This document shows positions 46,253 through 56,159 of a stretch of 64,000 nt of DNA, one piece after another. Each line of letters starts with the position of its first letter. The stretch's first letter is position 1. The stretch comes from Sphingobacterium sp. lm-10 (GTDB lineage Bacteria; Bacteroidota; Bacteroidia; Sphingobacteriales; Sphingobacteriaceae). Location of the stretch: the NCBI RefSeq assembly GCF_023554555.1, contig NZ_JAMJWC010000001.1, forward strand, positions 1,302,001-1,366,000, read 5' to 3'. The notes under the pieces were generated by a model, which did not search any database, was not told the origin of the DNA, and worked only from the letters and a program-made list of their open reading frames with translations. A program made the translations under genes and the position numbers.

Positions 46253-47206
46253 TTAATTCTTAAGATTTAAGATGAGTAAGTTGGCCAATTCTTCGCCAAT
46301 ACGTTCTTGTGCTTCATTGGTGGCTGCGCCAATATGTGGCGTAAGGGATACCTTTGGATGCTGTAGCAACTCCGCGCGTGGCGTGGGCTCGCTATCGAAT
46401 ACATCTAGTCCTACAAATGAAACTTTACCCGCGTCGAGTGCCTCGATTAAAGCCAACTCATCGATCACACCTCCGCGAGAGGCGTTGACGATGCCGACAC
46501 CATCCTTCACTTTCGCAAACTCTTCCGCGCCTAACACCGCTTTATCGGTGAATGGCACGTGTAGAGAAATGAAATCTGCTACAGCCAACAACTCCTCAAA
46601 AGGAAGCTGCTTCACGGGTACTTCTACTTCAATATTGCCAGAGAAAGCCAGGGGCAAAGATAAGGGGCCTTCAAAAAGGTCAGAATACACGACATCCATT
46701 CCCAGACCCAAAGCAACCTTCGCCGTCTCGCGGCCGATACGACCAAAACCTACTACACCAAGTGTCTTACCTTTTAACTCCACTCCTTTTGCGTATGCTT
46801 TCTTCAGCGCCCCAAATTGCGTATTCCCTTCTAATGGCATTTTGCGATTGGCATCGTATAAAAAGCGCACACCATTCAAGAAATGAGCAAACACCAATTC
46901 TGCCACAGAATGTGAGGAAGCAGCAGGTGTATTGACCACCACAACACCTTTGGATTGTGCATAGTCTACATCAATATTATCCATACCTACACCACCACGA
47001 CCAATCACTTTAAGATTTGGGCAAGCATCGATGAGATCCTGGCGCACCAAGGTAGCGCTGCGTACCGTAATGGCATCGTATGCGGGTAACTTCTCTGCTA
47101 ATTCTGCTTGTGGTATATGTACTGTATCTATGGTAAAACCCGCTTCTTCCAACAAACGTTGTCCGATTGGATCTATACCATCATTTGCTAATATTCTCAT
47201 GTTCAA
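46253..47206 (-). CDS. serA: D-3-phosphoglycerate dehydrogenase (short form)
   Basis: 317 residues of the 2-hydroxyacid dehydrogenase family. NAD-binding GFGRIG (153-158) and catalytic R244, E273, H291 (NASRGG, DSEP, TPHIG) are present. It oxidises 3-phosphoglycerate in serine synthesis. The C-terminal ACT and ASB domains are absent, so serine feedback through those would not occur. Follows serC by 20 bp on the same strand; the pair supplies phosphoserine. Confidence 0.93.
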   Translation of the reverse strand: MNMRILANDGIDPIGQRLLEEAGFTIDTVHIPQAELAEKLPAYDAITVRSATLVRQDLIDACPNLKVIGRGGVGMDNIDVDYAQSKGVVVVNTPAASSHSVAELVFAHFLNGVRFLYDANRKMPLEGNTQFGALKKAYAKGVELKGKTLGVVGFGRIGRETAKVALGLGMDVVYSDLFEGPLSLPLAFSGNIEVEVPVKQLPFEELLAVADFISLHVPFTDKAVLGAEEFAKVKDGVGIVNASRGGVIDELALIEALDAGKVSFVGLDVFDSEPTPRAELLQHPKVSLTPHIGAATNEAQERIGEELANLLILNLKN

Positions 47207-47226
47207 AAAATCCTTAAAAATGTAAC

Positions 47227-48294
47227 TTAACTATGTGTCTCTTCAAACTCCCGCATCGCATCGATCAAGGCATTGATCGAAGAAATGCCCAGTGCGTTGT
47301 AGATCGAAGCCCGGAAGCCACCCACAGAGCGATGTCCTTTTAATCCAACCATGCCACGCTCCTTAGCCAAAGCTAGGAACTCTTCTTCCAAAGCAGGGTT
47401 GTTCATGACAAAGGTGACATTCATACGGGAACGATCTTCCACTTCTGCCGTACCACGGAAGAATGGATTGCGATCAATTTCCTCATACAATTTGCGCGCT
47501 TTAATAATATTTTCCTGCTCCATTACACTTACGCCACCCTTAGCTTTCAACCAACGCAGGTTGAGCATCGATACATAAATAGCAAACACTGGCGGTGTAT
47601 TATATAAGGAATCCGCTTTAGCATGTTGTTGATAGTCGAATATAGCTGGAATAGTACGCCCGGTTTTGCCAAGCAGTTCATCTTTAACAACGACCAAAGT
47701 TACGCCGGCTGGGCCCATATTTTTTTGTGCTCCAGCATAAATCAATCCGTGATCGGCAACGGATACTACGCGACTAAAAATATCAGAAGACATATCCGTC
47801 ACCAAGGGCACATCAGCCTTTGGCAATTCAAAGATTTCTGTACCAAAGATGGTATTGTTAGACGTATAATGCAGGTACGCCGCATCGGCAGGTACCGTGT
47901 ATGATTTGGGTATATAACTATAATTGCGATCCGAGGATGAAGCCACCACATCGATCGGGCCAAAGTTTTTAGCCTCTTTAATCGCTTTAGACGACCAAGT
48001 ACCCGTATCCAGGTAAGCCGCACGCCCATATGCAGGAAGCAAATTAAATGGCACCATAGCAAACTGTTGACTCGCACCTCCTTGCAGGAAAAGAATAGAA
48101 TAACCTTCTGGCACCTCTAAAAGCTCGCGAACCAAATTTTCTGCTTCAGCGATCACAGCCTCAAATTCCTTCGAACGGTGCGAAATCTCTAAAATAGACA
48201 AACCTGATCCATTAAAATCTAAAACTGCCTGCGAGGCTTCTGCAAAGACATCCTTTGGTAAAATACAAGGTCCGGCACCGAAATTATGTTTCAT
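47227..48294 (-). CDS. serC: Phosphoserine aminotransferase
   Basis: 355 residues, class V aminotransferase. N-terminal FGAGPCILP, substrate region QGGASQQFAM, and PLP lysine K191 in GAQKNMGPAG. It moves amino groups from glutamate to 3-phosphohydroxypyruvate, and also serves pyridoxal synthesis. First gene of serC-serA. Divergent from gyrA across a 325-bp AT-rich gap. Confidence 0.97.
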   Translation of the reverse strand: MKHNFGAGPCILPKDVFAEASQAVLDFNGSGLSILEISHRSKEFEAVIAEAENLVRELLEVPEGYSILFLQGGASQQFAMVPFNLLPAYGRAAYLDTGTWSSKAIKEAKNFGPIDVVASSSDRNYSYIPKSYTVPADAAYLHYTSNNTIFGTEIFELPKADVPLVTDMSSDIFSRVVSVADHGLIYAGAQKNMGPAGVTLVVVKDELLGKTGRTIPAIFDYQQHAKADSLYNTPPVFAIYVSMLNLRWLKAKGGVSVMEQENIIKARKLYEEIDRNPFFRGTAEVEDRSRMNVTFVMNNPALEEEFLALAKERGMVGLKGHRSVGGFRASIYNALGISSINALIDAMREFEETHS

Positions 48295-48619
48295 ATGCGT
48301 AAAATGCTAAAATGAATGAATAACGTGAATGAAAAAATTATGCGACAAATGTACTAGATTTTTAACTGAGTTCATAACAGAAAATTGATTACAGTTTCTT
48401 TTTAACAAAAAATACATAGATTCATTGAAAACAAATCAATCAATACATTTATTTATTATCAATAATACATTTTCAAGCCATCTAATGCAATAGGATTTTG
48501 CAAACCTGCTTATTTGAGGGGGCATTTATTCAAATGGTAGCAAAAAAATCCGTATCTTCGCACGATTGCGCCTACAATATTCCAAGGTGTTAATATTAGT
48601 TAGTATGTAACCCAATAAT
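48295..48619. promoter_or_regulatory. Divergent serC/gyrA promoter region
   Basis: 325 bp, AT-rich, no gene. For gyrA, TATCTTCG (48553-48560) approximates the -7 box TAnnTTTG with a T-rich block around 48525-48531 upstream. The serC side shows no convincing element. Confidence 0.4.
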
Positions 48620-51211
48620 ATGGCTGAAGAAACAGAAAACGAAAACAATTTAGTACCTGCTAACGACAGGATCATCCCCATAAATATTGAGGATCAGATG
48701 AAATCAGCGTACATCGATTATTCGATGTCGGTGATTGTATCCCGTGCACTACCTGATGCCAGAGACGGGCTAAAACCCGTTCACCGTCGTGTGCTGTATG
48801 GCATGCTCGACTTGGGCGTTACCAGCAGCAAGCCATACAAGAAATCGGCACGTATCGTAGGTGATGTATTGGGTAAATACCACCCGCATGGCGATACATC
48901 CGTGTACGATGCGATGGTGCGTATGGCTCAGTTTTGGTCGTTGCGCTATCCGATGGTCGACGGACAAGGTAACTATGGCTCGATTGATGGTGATCCGCCA
49001 GCGGCCATGCGTTATACAGAAGCACGACTGCGGAAGATTGCAGAAGAAATGCTTTCTGATATCAATAAAGACACCGTTGATTTTCAACTAAACTTTGACG
49101 ACTCCTTGCAGGAGCCAACCGTATTGCCTACCCGAATTCCTAACCTTTTGGTCAACGGTGCTTCGGGTATTGCTGTTGGTATGGCGACTAATATGGCGCC
49201 ACATAACCTAACGGAGGTGTTAAACGGCACCGTCGCTTATATCGACAATCGCGAGATTGAGGTAAGTGAATTGATGCAACACATCAAAGCACCCGACTTC
49301 CCTACTGGCGGATTGATTTATGGATATAGTGGTGTAAAAGATGCCTTCGAAACAGGACGTGGACGTATCGTAATGCGTGCCGTAGCGGAGATTGAAGCGA
49401 CTAAAACCGGCAAAGAGATTATTGTTGTTACAGAAATTCCTTATCAGGTCAACAAAGCAGACATGATCAAGCGGACGGTAGACCTCATCAACGAAAAGAA
49501 GATTGAGGGAATCTCCGAAATCCGTGACGAATCGACTAAAGATATCCGTATCGTCTATGAGATAAAACGTGATGCTAACGCAAACGTAGTGCTCAACAAT
49601 TTGTTTAAGTATACTTCCCTACAAACTTCTTTTTCTGTCAATAACATCGCCCTAGTAAAAGGACGTCCGGTATTGATGAATCTGAAGGATATGATTCATG
49701 AATTTGTAGAGCACAGACACGATGTAGTGGTGCGCCGTACCAAATTCGAATTAGCAGAAGCAGAGAAGCGGGCGCACATCTTAGAAGGATACCTGATCGC
49801 TTTAGATCACTTGGATGAGGTGATCAAATTGATTCGTGCGTCGGACACACCAGAAGATGCTCGCGTAGGTTTGATGGAGCAATTTGGCCTATCCGATCTT
49901 CAAGCGAGAGCTATCCTAGATATGACGTTACGCCGTCTTACTGGACTAGAGCGCGACAAGATCAAGGAAGAATATGCCGAATTGATGAAAACCATCGAAT
50001 ATTTGAAGAGTGTATTGGCAGATGAAGGTTTGCGGATGCAGATCATCAAGGATGAGATCATAGAAATTCGCGAAAAATTCGGTGACGAGCGTCGTTCTGT
50101 TATCGTGCATTCTGCGGAAGATATGCGCATGGAAGACTTCATTGATGATGAAGAGATTGTGATCACGATCTCCCATAATAGCTACGTGAAACGTACGCCA
50201 TTGTCGGAATACCGCCGTCAGAGTCGTGGTGGCCGGGGTTCTAAAGGGTCCAGCACACGAGAGGAAGACTTCACAGAGCACATTATTACCGCTTCGGCAC
50301 ACAACTATTTGTTGCTATTTACGGAAGCCGGACGCTGTTTCTGGCTACGGGCATTCGAGATTCCAGAAGGATCGAGAACGTCGAAAGGTAGAGCATTACA
50401 AAACATTATCAACGTACCAAAAGACGAGAAGATTAAAGCATTCATCAAGGTTAAAAACCTGAAAGATCAGGATTACTTGGAAAACAACTTCATCATCATG
50501 TGTACGAAGAAAGGTACGATCAAGAAAACTTCTCTGGAAGCTTATTCCCGCCCTCGTGCAAATGGTATCAACGCCATCAACATCAACGAAGGCGATCAAT
50601 TGATCGAAGCAAACTTAACGAGTGGCACCAGCGAAATCGTGATGGCGCTCCGTTCAGGTCGTGCCATCCGCTTCAACGAATCTACCGTAAGACCAATGGG
50701 CAGAACGGCCACAGGAGTGCGTGGAGTACGTTTAGCGCATGACAATGACGAGGTTGTTGGCATGATTAGTGTTAATAATAATGAGGAAGCTACCATCTTG
50801 GTGGTCTCCGAAAAAGGATATGGAAAACGTACCGATGTGGAGGATTACCGTGTCACAAACCGGGGTGGTAAAGGGGTAAAAACCTTGAACGTAACGGAGA
50901 AAACAGGTGAACTGGTCGCGATTAAAGATGTCAATGATCAGGATGATCTGATGATTATCAATAAATCCGGTATCGTAATCCGCATCGGAGTAGAAACGCT
51001 TCGTGTAATGGGTAGAGCTACGCAAGGTGTGAAGCTAATCCGACTGAATGATAATGACGAGATTGCATCGATCACAAAAGTAGCCCGCGAAGACGAATTG
51101 GAAGAGGGCGAAGAGCAGGGTGAAGGTTATGTAGCTAATGAAGAAGGAGCTGCAACACCGGGAAGTGACGAGGGTGCTGTATCAGATAACAACGATGAAG
51201 AAAGCGAGTAA
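48620..51211 (+). CDS. gyrA: DNA gyrase subunit A
   Basis: 863 residues. Catalytic Y132 (AAMRYTEAR), quinolone-determining region [17 protein letters not shown] with T93 and D97 aligned to E. coli S83 and D87, and a C-terminal wrapping domain with the GyrA-box-like QSRGGRG near residue 535. The acidic tail after residue 825 ([13 protein letters not shown]...) is long and low in complexity. It cuts and rejoins DNA to introduce negative supercoils with GyrB. Thr at the S83 position is the natural residue in many Bacteroidota, so it is not evidence of resistance. Confidence 0.97.
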   Translation: MAEETENENNLVPANDRIIPINIEDQMKSAYIDYSMSVIVSRALPDARDGLKPVHRRVLYGMLDLGVTSSKPYKKSARIVGDVLGKYHPHGDTSVYDAMVRMAQFWSLRYPMVDGQGNYGSIDGDPPAAMRYTEARLRKIAEEMLSDINKDTVDFQLNFDDSLQEPTVLPTRIPNLLVNGASGIAVGMATNMAPHNLTEVLNGTVAYIDNREIEVSELMQHIKAPDFPTGGLIYGYSGVKDAFETGRGRIVMRAVAEIEATKTGKEIIVVTEIPYQVNKADMIKRTVDLINEKKIEGISEIRDESTKDIRIVYEIKRDANANVVLNNLFKYTSLQTSFSVNNIALVKGRPVLMNLKDMIHEFVEHRHDVVVRRTKFELAEAEKRAHILEGYLIALDHLDEVIKLIRASDTPEDARVGLMEQFGLSDLQARAILDMTLRRLTGLERDKIKEEYAELMKTIEYLKSVLADEGLRMQIIKDEIIEIREKFGDERRSVIVHSAEDMRMEDFIDDEEIVITISHNSYVKRTPLSEYRRQSRGGRGSKGSSTREEDFTEHIITASAHNYLLLFTEAGRCFWLRAFEIPEGSRTSKGRALQNIINVPKDEKIKAFIKVKNLKDQDYLENNFIIMCTKKGTIKKTSLEAYSRPRANGINAININEGDQLIEANLTSGTSEIVMALRSGRAIRFNESTVRPMGRTATGVRGVRLAHDNDEVVGMISVNNNEEATILVVSEKGYGKRTDVEDYRVTNRGGKGVKTLNVTEKTGELVAIKDVNDQDDLMIINKSGIVIRIGVETLRVMGRATQGVKLIRLNDNDEIASITKVAREDELEEGEEQGEGYVANEEGAATPGSDEGAVSDNNDEESE

Positions 51212-52310
51212 TATTACAAGGTATGTTTTAACTTTTGGTTTAGCCATTGGTAGCTTGTCTGCTTTTGCTCAGTCTGCCGTGAAAGAAGCGACCAATAACT
51301 TTGCTTTATACACGCAGACAGGCGAGTTGAAGCATCTAGAAAATGCCAAAAAATTCATCGATGGTGTTTATAAGACTAGACGTGACTCTGCCAATGTGCG
51401 CATTAATATTACACGTGCTATGATCTATAGCTCTATTGCTTATGCAGATTCTACGCGCAAGATCAAGACAGATAAAGATCCGATTGATCTCACTTTGTCG
51501 ACCCTAGCACGTTTGAAAGAGCGCGACAGGAATACGCATGAAAGTGAAATGGCTTACGTTACGCAAAATCTTGCTGCGGCCTACACATATAAGGCAAATG
51601 AAGCGTTGCAAGATCAGAAATACGATTTAGCTTACACACAATTTCTTCGGGTCAAAGACCTGCAACCTGAGAATGAAGATATCATTTACAATCTCGGGTT
51701 GTTGGCTAACCAGACCAACCGTACGAAGGAAGCTATCGATTATTATCAGCAGGCTATTAAACTAAAATCTCGCCAGCCTATCCAATATCTGGAGCTGGCA
51801 CAGATTTTTAATAAAAATAACCAGATTACCGAGCGGCGTAAAACTCTGGAAGAAGGAAGAGCTGCCTATCCTGATAATAAAGAGATTCTGTTTAAATTGA
51901 TTGAGACCTATTCGCAGCAGGGAAATTACAACGCCATCGTACCAATTGCTGAACAGGCCGTGAAGATGGAGCCGGAGAATGTGGATCTCAATTACCTCGC
52001 TGGATTTTCTTTCGAAAATGTAGGTAATATTGAAAAAGCCAAGCAGTTTTATGAGCGTACCGTGCAGTTAAACGATAATAATTATGAGGCAAATCTAGCC
52101 TTGGGATTATTGTATTTACAACAGTTCATGGAAAACGTAGACGATCAGGAAGCACAGTACAATGCACAAAATTACTTACTGAAAGCCAACGAAATACGTC
52201 CGCACGAGGTCAATGCATTACGCTCATTAGCGATGTATTATGAAAATGCTGAAGATGATATGCAATTGGATCGCGTAAACCTTCTTCTTAACCGACTGCA
52301 AAACTACTAG
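51195..52310 (+). CDS. Exported TPR-repeat protein
   Basis: About 371 residues from ATG 51195, overlapping gyrA by 17 bp in another frame. The start is chosen for the signal peptide ([26 protein letters not shown]). The mature part has TPR repeats (about 125-370; e.g. [20 protein letters not shown]). Unknown role; overlapping gyrA implies translational coupling, and a related 390-residue protein follows. Confidence 0.85.
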   Translation: MKKASNITRYVLTFGLAIGSLSAFAQSAVKEATNNFALYTQTGELKHLENAKKFIDGVYKTRRDSANVRINITRAMIYSSIAYADSTRKIKTDKDPIDLTLSTLARLKERDRNTHESEMAYVTQNLAAAYTYKANEALQDQKYDLAYTQFLRVKDLQPENEDIIYNLGLLANQTNRTKEAIDYYQQAIKLKSRQPIQYLELAQIFNKNNQITERRKTLEEGRAAYPDNKEILFKLIETYSQQGNYNAIVPIAEQAVKMEPENVDLNYLAGFSFENVGNIEKAKQFYERTVQLNDNNYEANLALGLLYLQQFMENVDDQEAQYNAQNYLLKANEIRPHEVNALRSLAMYYENAEDDMQLDRVNLLLNRLQNY

Positions 52311-52379
52311 GCATATTCTTTGTTATATTTTGGTAAACAGAGTTAAGAACAACAAGAATATTAAACAAACAAACGTAAT

Positions 52380-53552
52380 ATGAATACCAAGAAATGTCTT
52401 TTTATAACCGGAGTCTTAGCGATTTCGATGAGTACGGTCTTCGGACAGAGTGGTAACCTCAGAAAAGCTAAATCTGCGTATACCAAATACGAAGAGTTAG
52501 GTGGGCCAGAGGCGGGTGAGCTGTCTGCAAAAATGTTGAAGGATGGTGTTGAGCCTATCGAGGCAGCAATTGAGCACGAGAAAACAAAAGATAATCCAGA
52601 AACCTGGACCGTTTATTCTTTAATTTATTCAAACCTAGCTTTTGCAGAGAAAAATGGCGAGTATGCTGAAAAAGCAATCACGGGTTTAGCTAAAGCAAAT
52701 GAACTAGATACCGATAAGAAAAACGAAACGAATATCAACGCGGCAAAAGTCAACCTACGCAACTTCTACCAAACTACTGGATATGAAGAGTGGAAAAACG
52801 AAAACTTCAAAGGCGCTGCCGAAGAGTTTGACAAGGGTTTGGCATTGATGCCAGGCGATACGACTTTGACGTACTTTGGAGCATTGGCTGCAATCCAAAC
52901 ACAAGACTACCCCACTGCGATCAAAAAATACGAGGCCTTACTTCCTCACGAAGACCATTCGGAATATCGAATGATCAGAGCGGATTTGCCGAAGTTATAT
53001 CTATCTACGGGTGATACCACCAAAGCCTTAGAATATGCTGCTGCAGCTGCGGAAGCATTTCCTGATGACAATGATATCGTAATGCAAAACATCGAGTTGA
53101 ACCTGATCACAGGTAACGAAGAGAAAATCATCAGCGGTATCGAAAGTCAACTAGAGCGTGACGCAAGCAACAAAACGTTGCATTATTATTTGGGTACTGC
53201 TTATGCGTCCAATGATAATGACGAAAAAGCATTGGCTTCTTACAAAAAAGCCTTGGAAATCGATCCTGATTATGTAGAGGCAAATTTAAACTCTGCTGCA
53301 ATCATCATGAATATGGCAAATCAAGCCTTAATGGATCTTAATGGCGACAAGTCTGTTTCTGATGGCGATTACAATACACGTGTAGAGAAAATAAAAGCAG
53401 AAATGGGACAAGCGGTTCCTTACTTGGAAAAAGCGTTAAACAAAGATCCAAAAAACACGAATGCATTGAGTAACTTAAAAAGTTATTACAACTTCATTCA
53501 AGATGAAGATAAAGCGAATGAAGTACAAGCTAGATTAGAGGCTGCTCGCTAG
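52380..53552 (+). CDS. Exported TPR-repeat protein (second)
   Basis: 390 residues with a signal peptide (MNTKKCLFITGVLAISMSTVFGQ) and TPR repeats (about 150-390; e.g. LHYYLGTAYASNDNDEKALASYKKALEIDPDYVEANLNSAAI). Similar in size, signal and repeat type to the protein 69 bp upstream, so the two may form a pair in the periplasm. No enzyme motif. Followed by a strong terminator. Confidence 0.87.
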   Translation: MNTKKCLFITGVLAISMSTVFGQSGNLRKAKSAYTKYEELGGPEAGELSAKMLKDGVEPIEAAIEHEKTKDNPETWTVYSLIYSNLAFAEKNGEYAEKAITGLAKANELDTDKKNETNINAAKVNLRNFYQTTGYEEWKNENFKGAAEEFDKGLALMPGDTTLTYFGALAAIQTQDYPTAIKKYEALLPHEDHSEYRMIRADLPKLYLSTGDTTKALEYAAAAAEAFPDDNDIVMQNIELNLITGNEEKIISGIESQLERDASNKTLHYYLGTAYASNDNDEKALASYKKALEIDPDYVEANLNSAAIIMNMANQALMDLNGDKSVSDGDYNTRVEKIKAEMGQAVPYLEKALNKDPKNTNALSNLKSYYNFIQDEDKANEVQARLEAAR

Positions 53553-53603
53553 TTTTACTAATAACATCGCGTTGTTTATTTTGTAACGACGCTAATCAAA
53601 CAA

Positions 53604-53640
53604 GAGTCGTATTTACAACGTAAATACGGCTCCTTTTTTT
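53604..53640 (+). terminator. Terminator of the gyrA-TPR transcript
   Basis: GAGTCGTATTTAC (53604-53616) pairs with GTAAATACGGCTC (53620-53632), one G-U pair, followed by CTTTTTTT. Confidence 0.85.
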
Positions 53641-53719
53641 GCAATTAGAATTTGATATCTATCTAGTAACTCGATAAGACTCAAAAGTCTTAAATCCTTT
53701 CTCGTATTGCTGACCTTAA

Positions 53720-53755
53720 AAATAAAAAACCACTTGCGTCAAAGCAAGTGGTTTC
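53720..53755 (-). terminator. Terminator of the glutamine synthetase gene
   Basis: On the minus strand AAACCACTTGC (53744-53754) and GCAAGTGGTTT (53727-53737) pair with a 6-nt loop, followed by TTTATTTTT. Confidence 0.8.
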
Positions 53756-53787
53756 CGGATAATAGCAGGTTAGTTAGTTATGCTATA

Positions 53788-55977
53788 TTAGTGAATGAAC
53801 AATAGCTCACGCAACTTCGGCAATGGCCATTTGTTATCATCTACTATCTTCTCTAGTTTATTAACGTGGTAACGAATCTCGTCAAAGTATGGCTTAACAG
53901 ACTCATCGTAGGCAATAGCACGTTCACGGATATCTTCAATTTCGTTCGCTTTTTTACGTTCCTGACGCATTGCTTCCGACTTCTCTAAAGCAATATTGAT
54001 ATGGGAAGAAATACGCTCGATAAAGTTTTTCTGTGAGCTAAATGCTTCTGCCGGCAAACCAAGATCTTTCAGTCCTTTCACATTTTCGATCAATTGATTC
54101 TGATATGCAAAACAAGCTGGTGCAATTAAACTGTTAGTCAACTCGGTAATCACACGTGCTTCGATTTGCAATTTCTTATAGAAGTTCTCCAACAAAATTT
54201 CGTGTCTCGCTTCCGATTCCCGTTTGGAGTAAATACCCAATTTTTCGAATAAAGCTAAAGACTCTTCTGCTACGTATACATCCAATGCTTTAGGTGTAGA
54301 TTTGATATTAGAAAGACCACGAGCTTCAGCTTCCTGTGCCCATTCGTCGCTATATCCATTGCCTTCGAATCGGATCGCTTTAGATTCCTTAATATATCTA
54401 CGCACTACGTTTAGTAATGCCAAATCTTTCTTAGTACCTTTTTTGATCTGCTTATCTACTTCGATTTTGAACTCGATCAACTGGTTTGCTACAATCGCAT
54501 TCAAGATCGTCATTGGTAAAGCAGAATTGGCCGAAGAACCCACTGCGCGGAATTCAAATTTATTACCTGTAAATGCAAATGGTGATGTACGGTTACGATC
54601 GGTATTATCCATTTTCAAATCAGGAATCTTCGGAATGCCATGCCATAGGTTAGCTTCATTCCGTACCTTTTTCGCTATGCGAGCCGATTCTACCTCGTCT
54701 AAAATCTCATCTAGCTGAGAGCCCAGGAAGATAGAAATAATCGCAGGAGGAGCCTCATTTGCCCCTAAGCGATGGTCATTAGAGTGACTGGCAATAGACG
54801 CACGCAACAGATCAGCATACGAAGAAACCGCTTTAATGGTATTGACAAAGAATGTCAAAAACATCAAGTTGTTTTTAGGTGTTTTGCCAGGAGCAAGTAA
54901 ATTGACACCTGTATTGGTAATCAATGACCAGTTGTTATGCTTACCAGATCCATTGATTCCGCTGTATGGTTTTTCGTGCAAAAGGACTTTGAAGTGATGA
55001 CGTTTAGCAACTTGCTCCATCAAATTCATCAACAATTGATTGTGATCGATCGCCAAGTTAATCTCTTCAAACATAGGTGCACACTCGAACTGTGTTGGCG
55101 CAACCTCGTTATGACGCGTTTTCAAAGGAATACCTAATTTCAATGCCTCGTTCTCTAAGTCGACCATAAACGCTAAAACACGCTCAGGAATAGCTCCGAA
55201 ATAGTGGTCATCCAACTGTTGACCCTTAGCAGCCATATGACCGAACAAAGTACGACCGGTTAACTGCAAGTCAGGGCGTGCATTGTACATCGATAAATCG
55301 ACTAAAAAGTATTCTTGCTCAATACCCAATGAAGCAGTTACTTTATTAACAGATTTGTCGAAAAGCTGCGCCACCTCCGTAGCTGCTTTATCAACAGCAG
55401 ATACCGCTTTCAACAAAGGTGCTTTATAATCTAACGACTCGCCTGTGTACGATACAAAAACGGTAGGAATGCACAACGTTTTGCCACCGCCTGTTTCAAA
55501 TAAGAAGGCTGGTGAAGAAGGATCCCAAGCCGTGTATCCGCGCGCTTCAAACGTATTACGAATACCACCATTTGGAAAGGAGGAAGCATCAGGTTCTTGC
55601 TGAACCAGCGCATCTGCTGTAAATTTCTCTATTGCTAATCCGTTGCTATCCGGCTCAAAGAATGCATCGTGTTTCTCGGCAGTGGATCCGGTAAGTGGCT
55701 GAAACCAGTGTGTGTAGTGAGAAGCACCATTGGCCAAAGCCCATGATTTCATGGCTTGCGCAATATCTTCTGCTAATTCGCGAGAAATGCGTTTACCGCC
55801 TTCTATAGAATCTTTAAGTTCTACAAAGGTAGGCTTAGGCAGGTAGTCCCGCATTTTATCTACTGTAAACACACTTTTACCATAAATCGCTATGGCTTTT
55901 TTTGACTCTGCATATCCTTCGTGGTTAATTTCTCTTGAACCAGCTGAATTTACAGATTGAAACCGTAAGAATGACAT
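53788..55977 (-). CDS. glnN: Type III glutamine synthetase (GSIII)
   Basis: 729 residues, the length of the large GSIII type and far longer than GSI (about 470). Typical GSIII blocks include GIEQEYFLVD, KHNNWSL, ATGNKFEFRAVGSSAN-like (FTGNKFEFRAVGSSAN) and NRTSPFAFTG. It makes glutamine from glutamate, ammonia and ATP, as a hexamer or dodecamer. No nitrogen regulator is adjacent. GSIII is the usual enzyme in many Bacteroidota. The long C-terminal helical region (about 590-729) is present and intact. Confidence 0.96.
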   Translation of the reverse strand: MSFLRFQSVNSAGSREINHEGYAESKKAIAIYGKSVFTVDKMRDYLPKPTFVELKDSIEGGKRISRELAEDIAQAMKSWALANGASHYTHWFQPLTGSTAEKHDAFFEPDSNGLAIEKFTADALVQQEPDASSFPNGGIRNTFEARGYTAWDPSSPAFLFETGGGKTLCIPTVFVSYTGESLDYKAPLLKAVSAVDKAATEVAQLFDKSVNKVTASLGIEQEYFLVDLSMYNARPDLQLTGRTLFGHMAAKGQQLDDHYFGAIPERVLAFMVDLENEALKLGIPLKTRHNEVAPTQFECAPMFEEINLAIDHNQLLMNLMEQVAKRHHFKVLLHEKPYSGINGSGKHNNWSLITNTGVNLLAPGKTPKNNLMFLTFFVNTIKAVSSYADLLRASIASHSNDHRLGANEAPPAIISIFLGSQLDEILDEVESARIAKKVRNEANLWHGIPKIPDLKMDNTDRNRTSPFAFTGNKFEFRAVGSSANSALPMTILNAIVANQLIEFKIEVDKQIKKGTKKDLALLNVVRRYIKESKAIRFEGNGYSDEWAQEAEARGLSNIKSTPKALDVYVAEESLALFEKLGIYSKRESEARHEILLENFYKKLQIEARVITELTNSLIAPACFAYQNQLIENVKGLKDLGLPAEAFSSQKNFIERISSHINIALEKSEAMRQERKKANEIEDIRERAIAYDESVKPYFDEIRYHVNKLEKIVDDNKWPLPKLRELLFIH

Positions 55978-56105
55978 ATATTTTGAAAGTTAATTTTGCA
56001 ATAAATTGCCAGGTTACATTAAAAAATCACCTGCACATCATATTTTCTGTTGTAAATATGGCTCTTTTTGCCAATAAATGCAAAAATTAAAATTTATTTC
56101 AGACA

Positions 56106-56137
56106 AAAATAGGGGAAAGTTGCCTTTCCCCTATTCT
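56106..56137 (-). terminator. Terminator of the S9 peptidase gene
   Basis: AATAGGGGAAAG (56108-56119) and CTTTCCCCTATT (56124-56135) pair perfectly with a 4-nt loop; the minus strand continues TTTGTC. Confidence 0.8.
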
Positions 56138-56159
56138 ACTTATACGCTAACATCAAATT

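Noticed and set aside
48890-48920. Quinolone-resistance mutation (Thr at E. coli Ser83 position of GyrA)
   Set aside because: Thr is a natural residue at this site in many Bacteroidota, so it is not evidence of acquired resistance.
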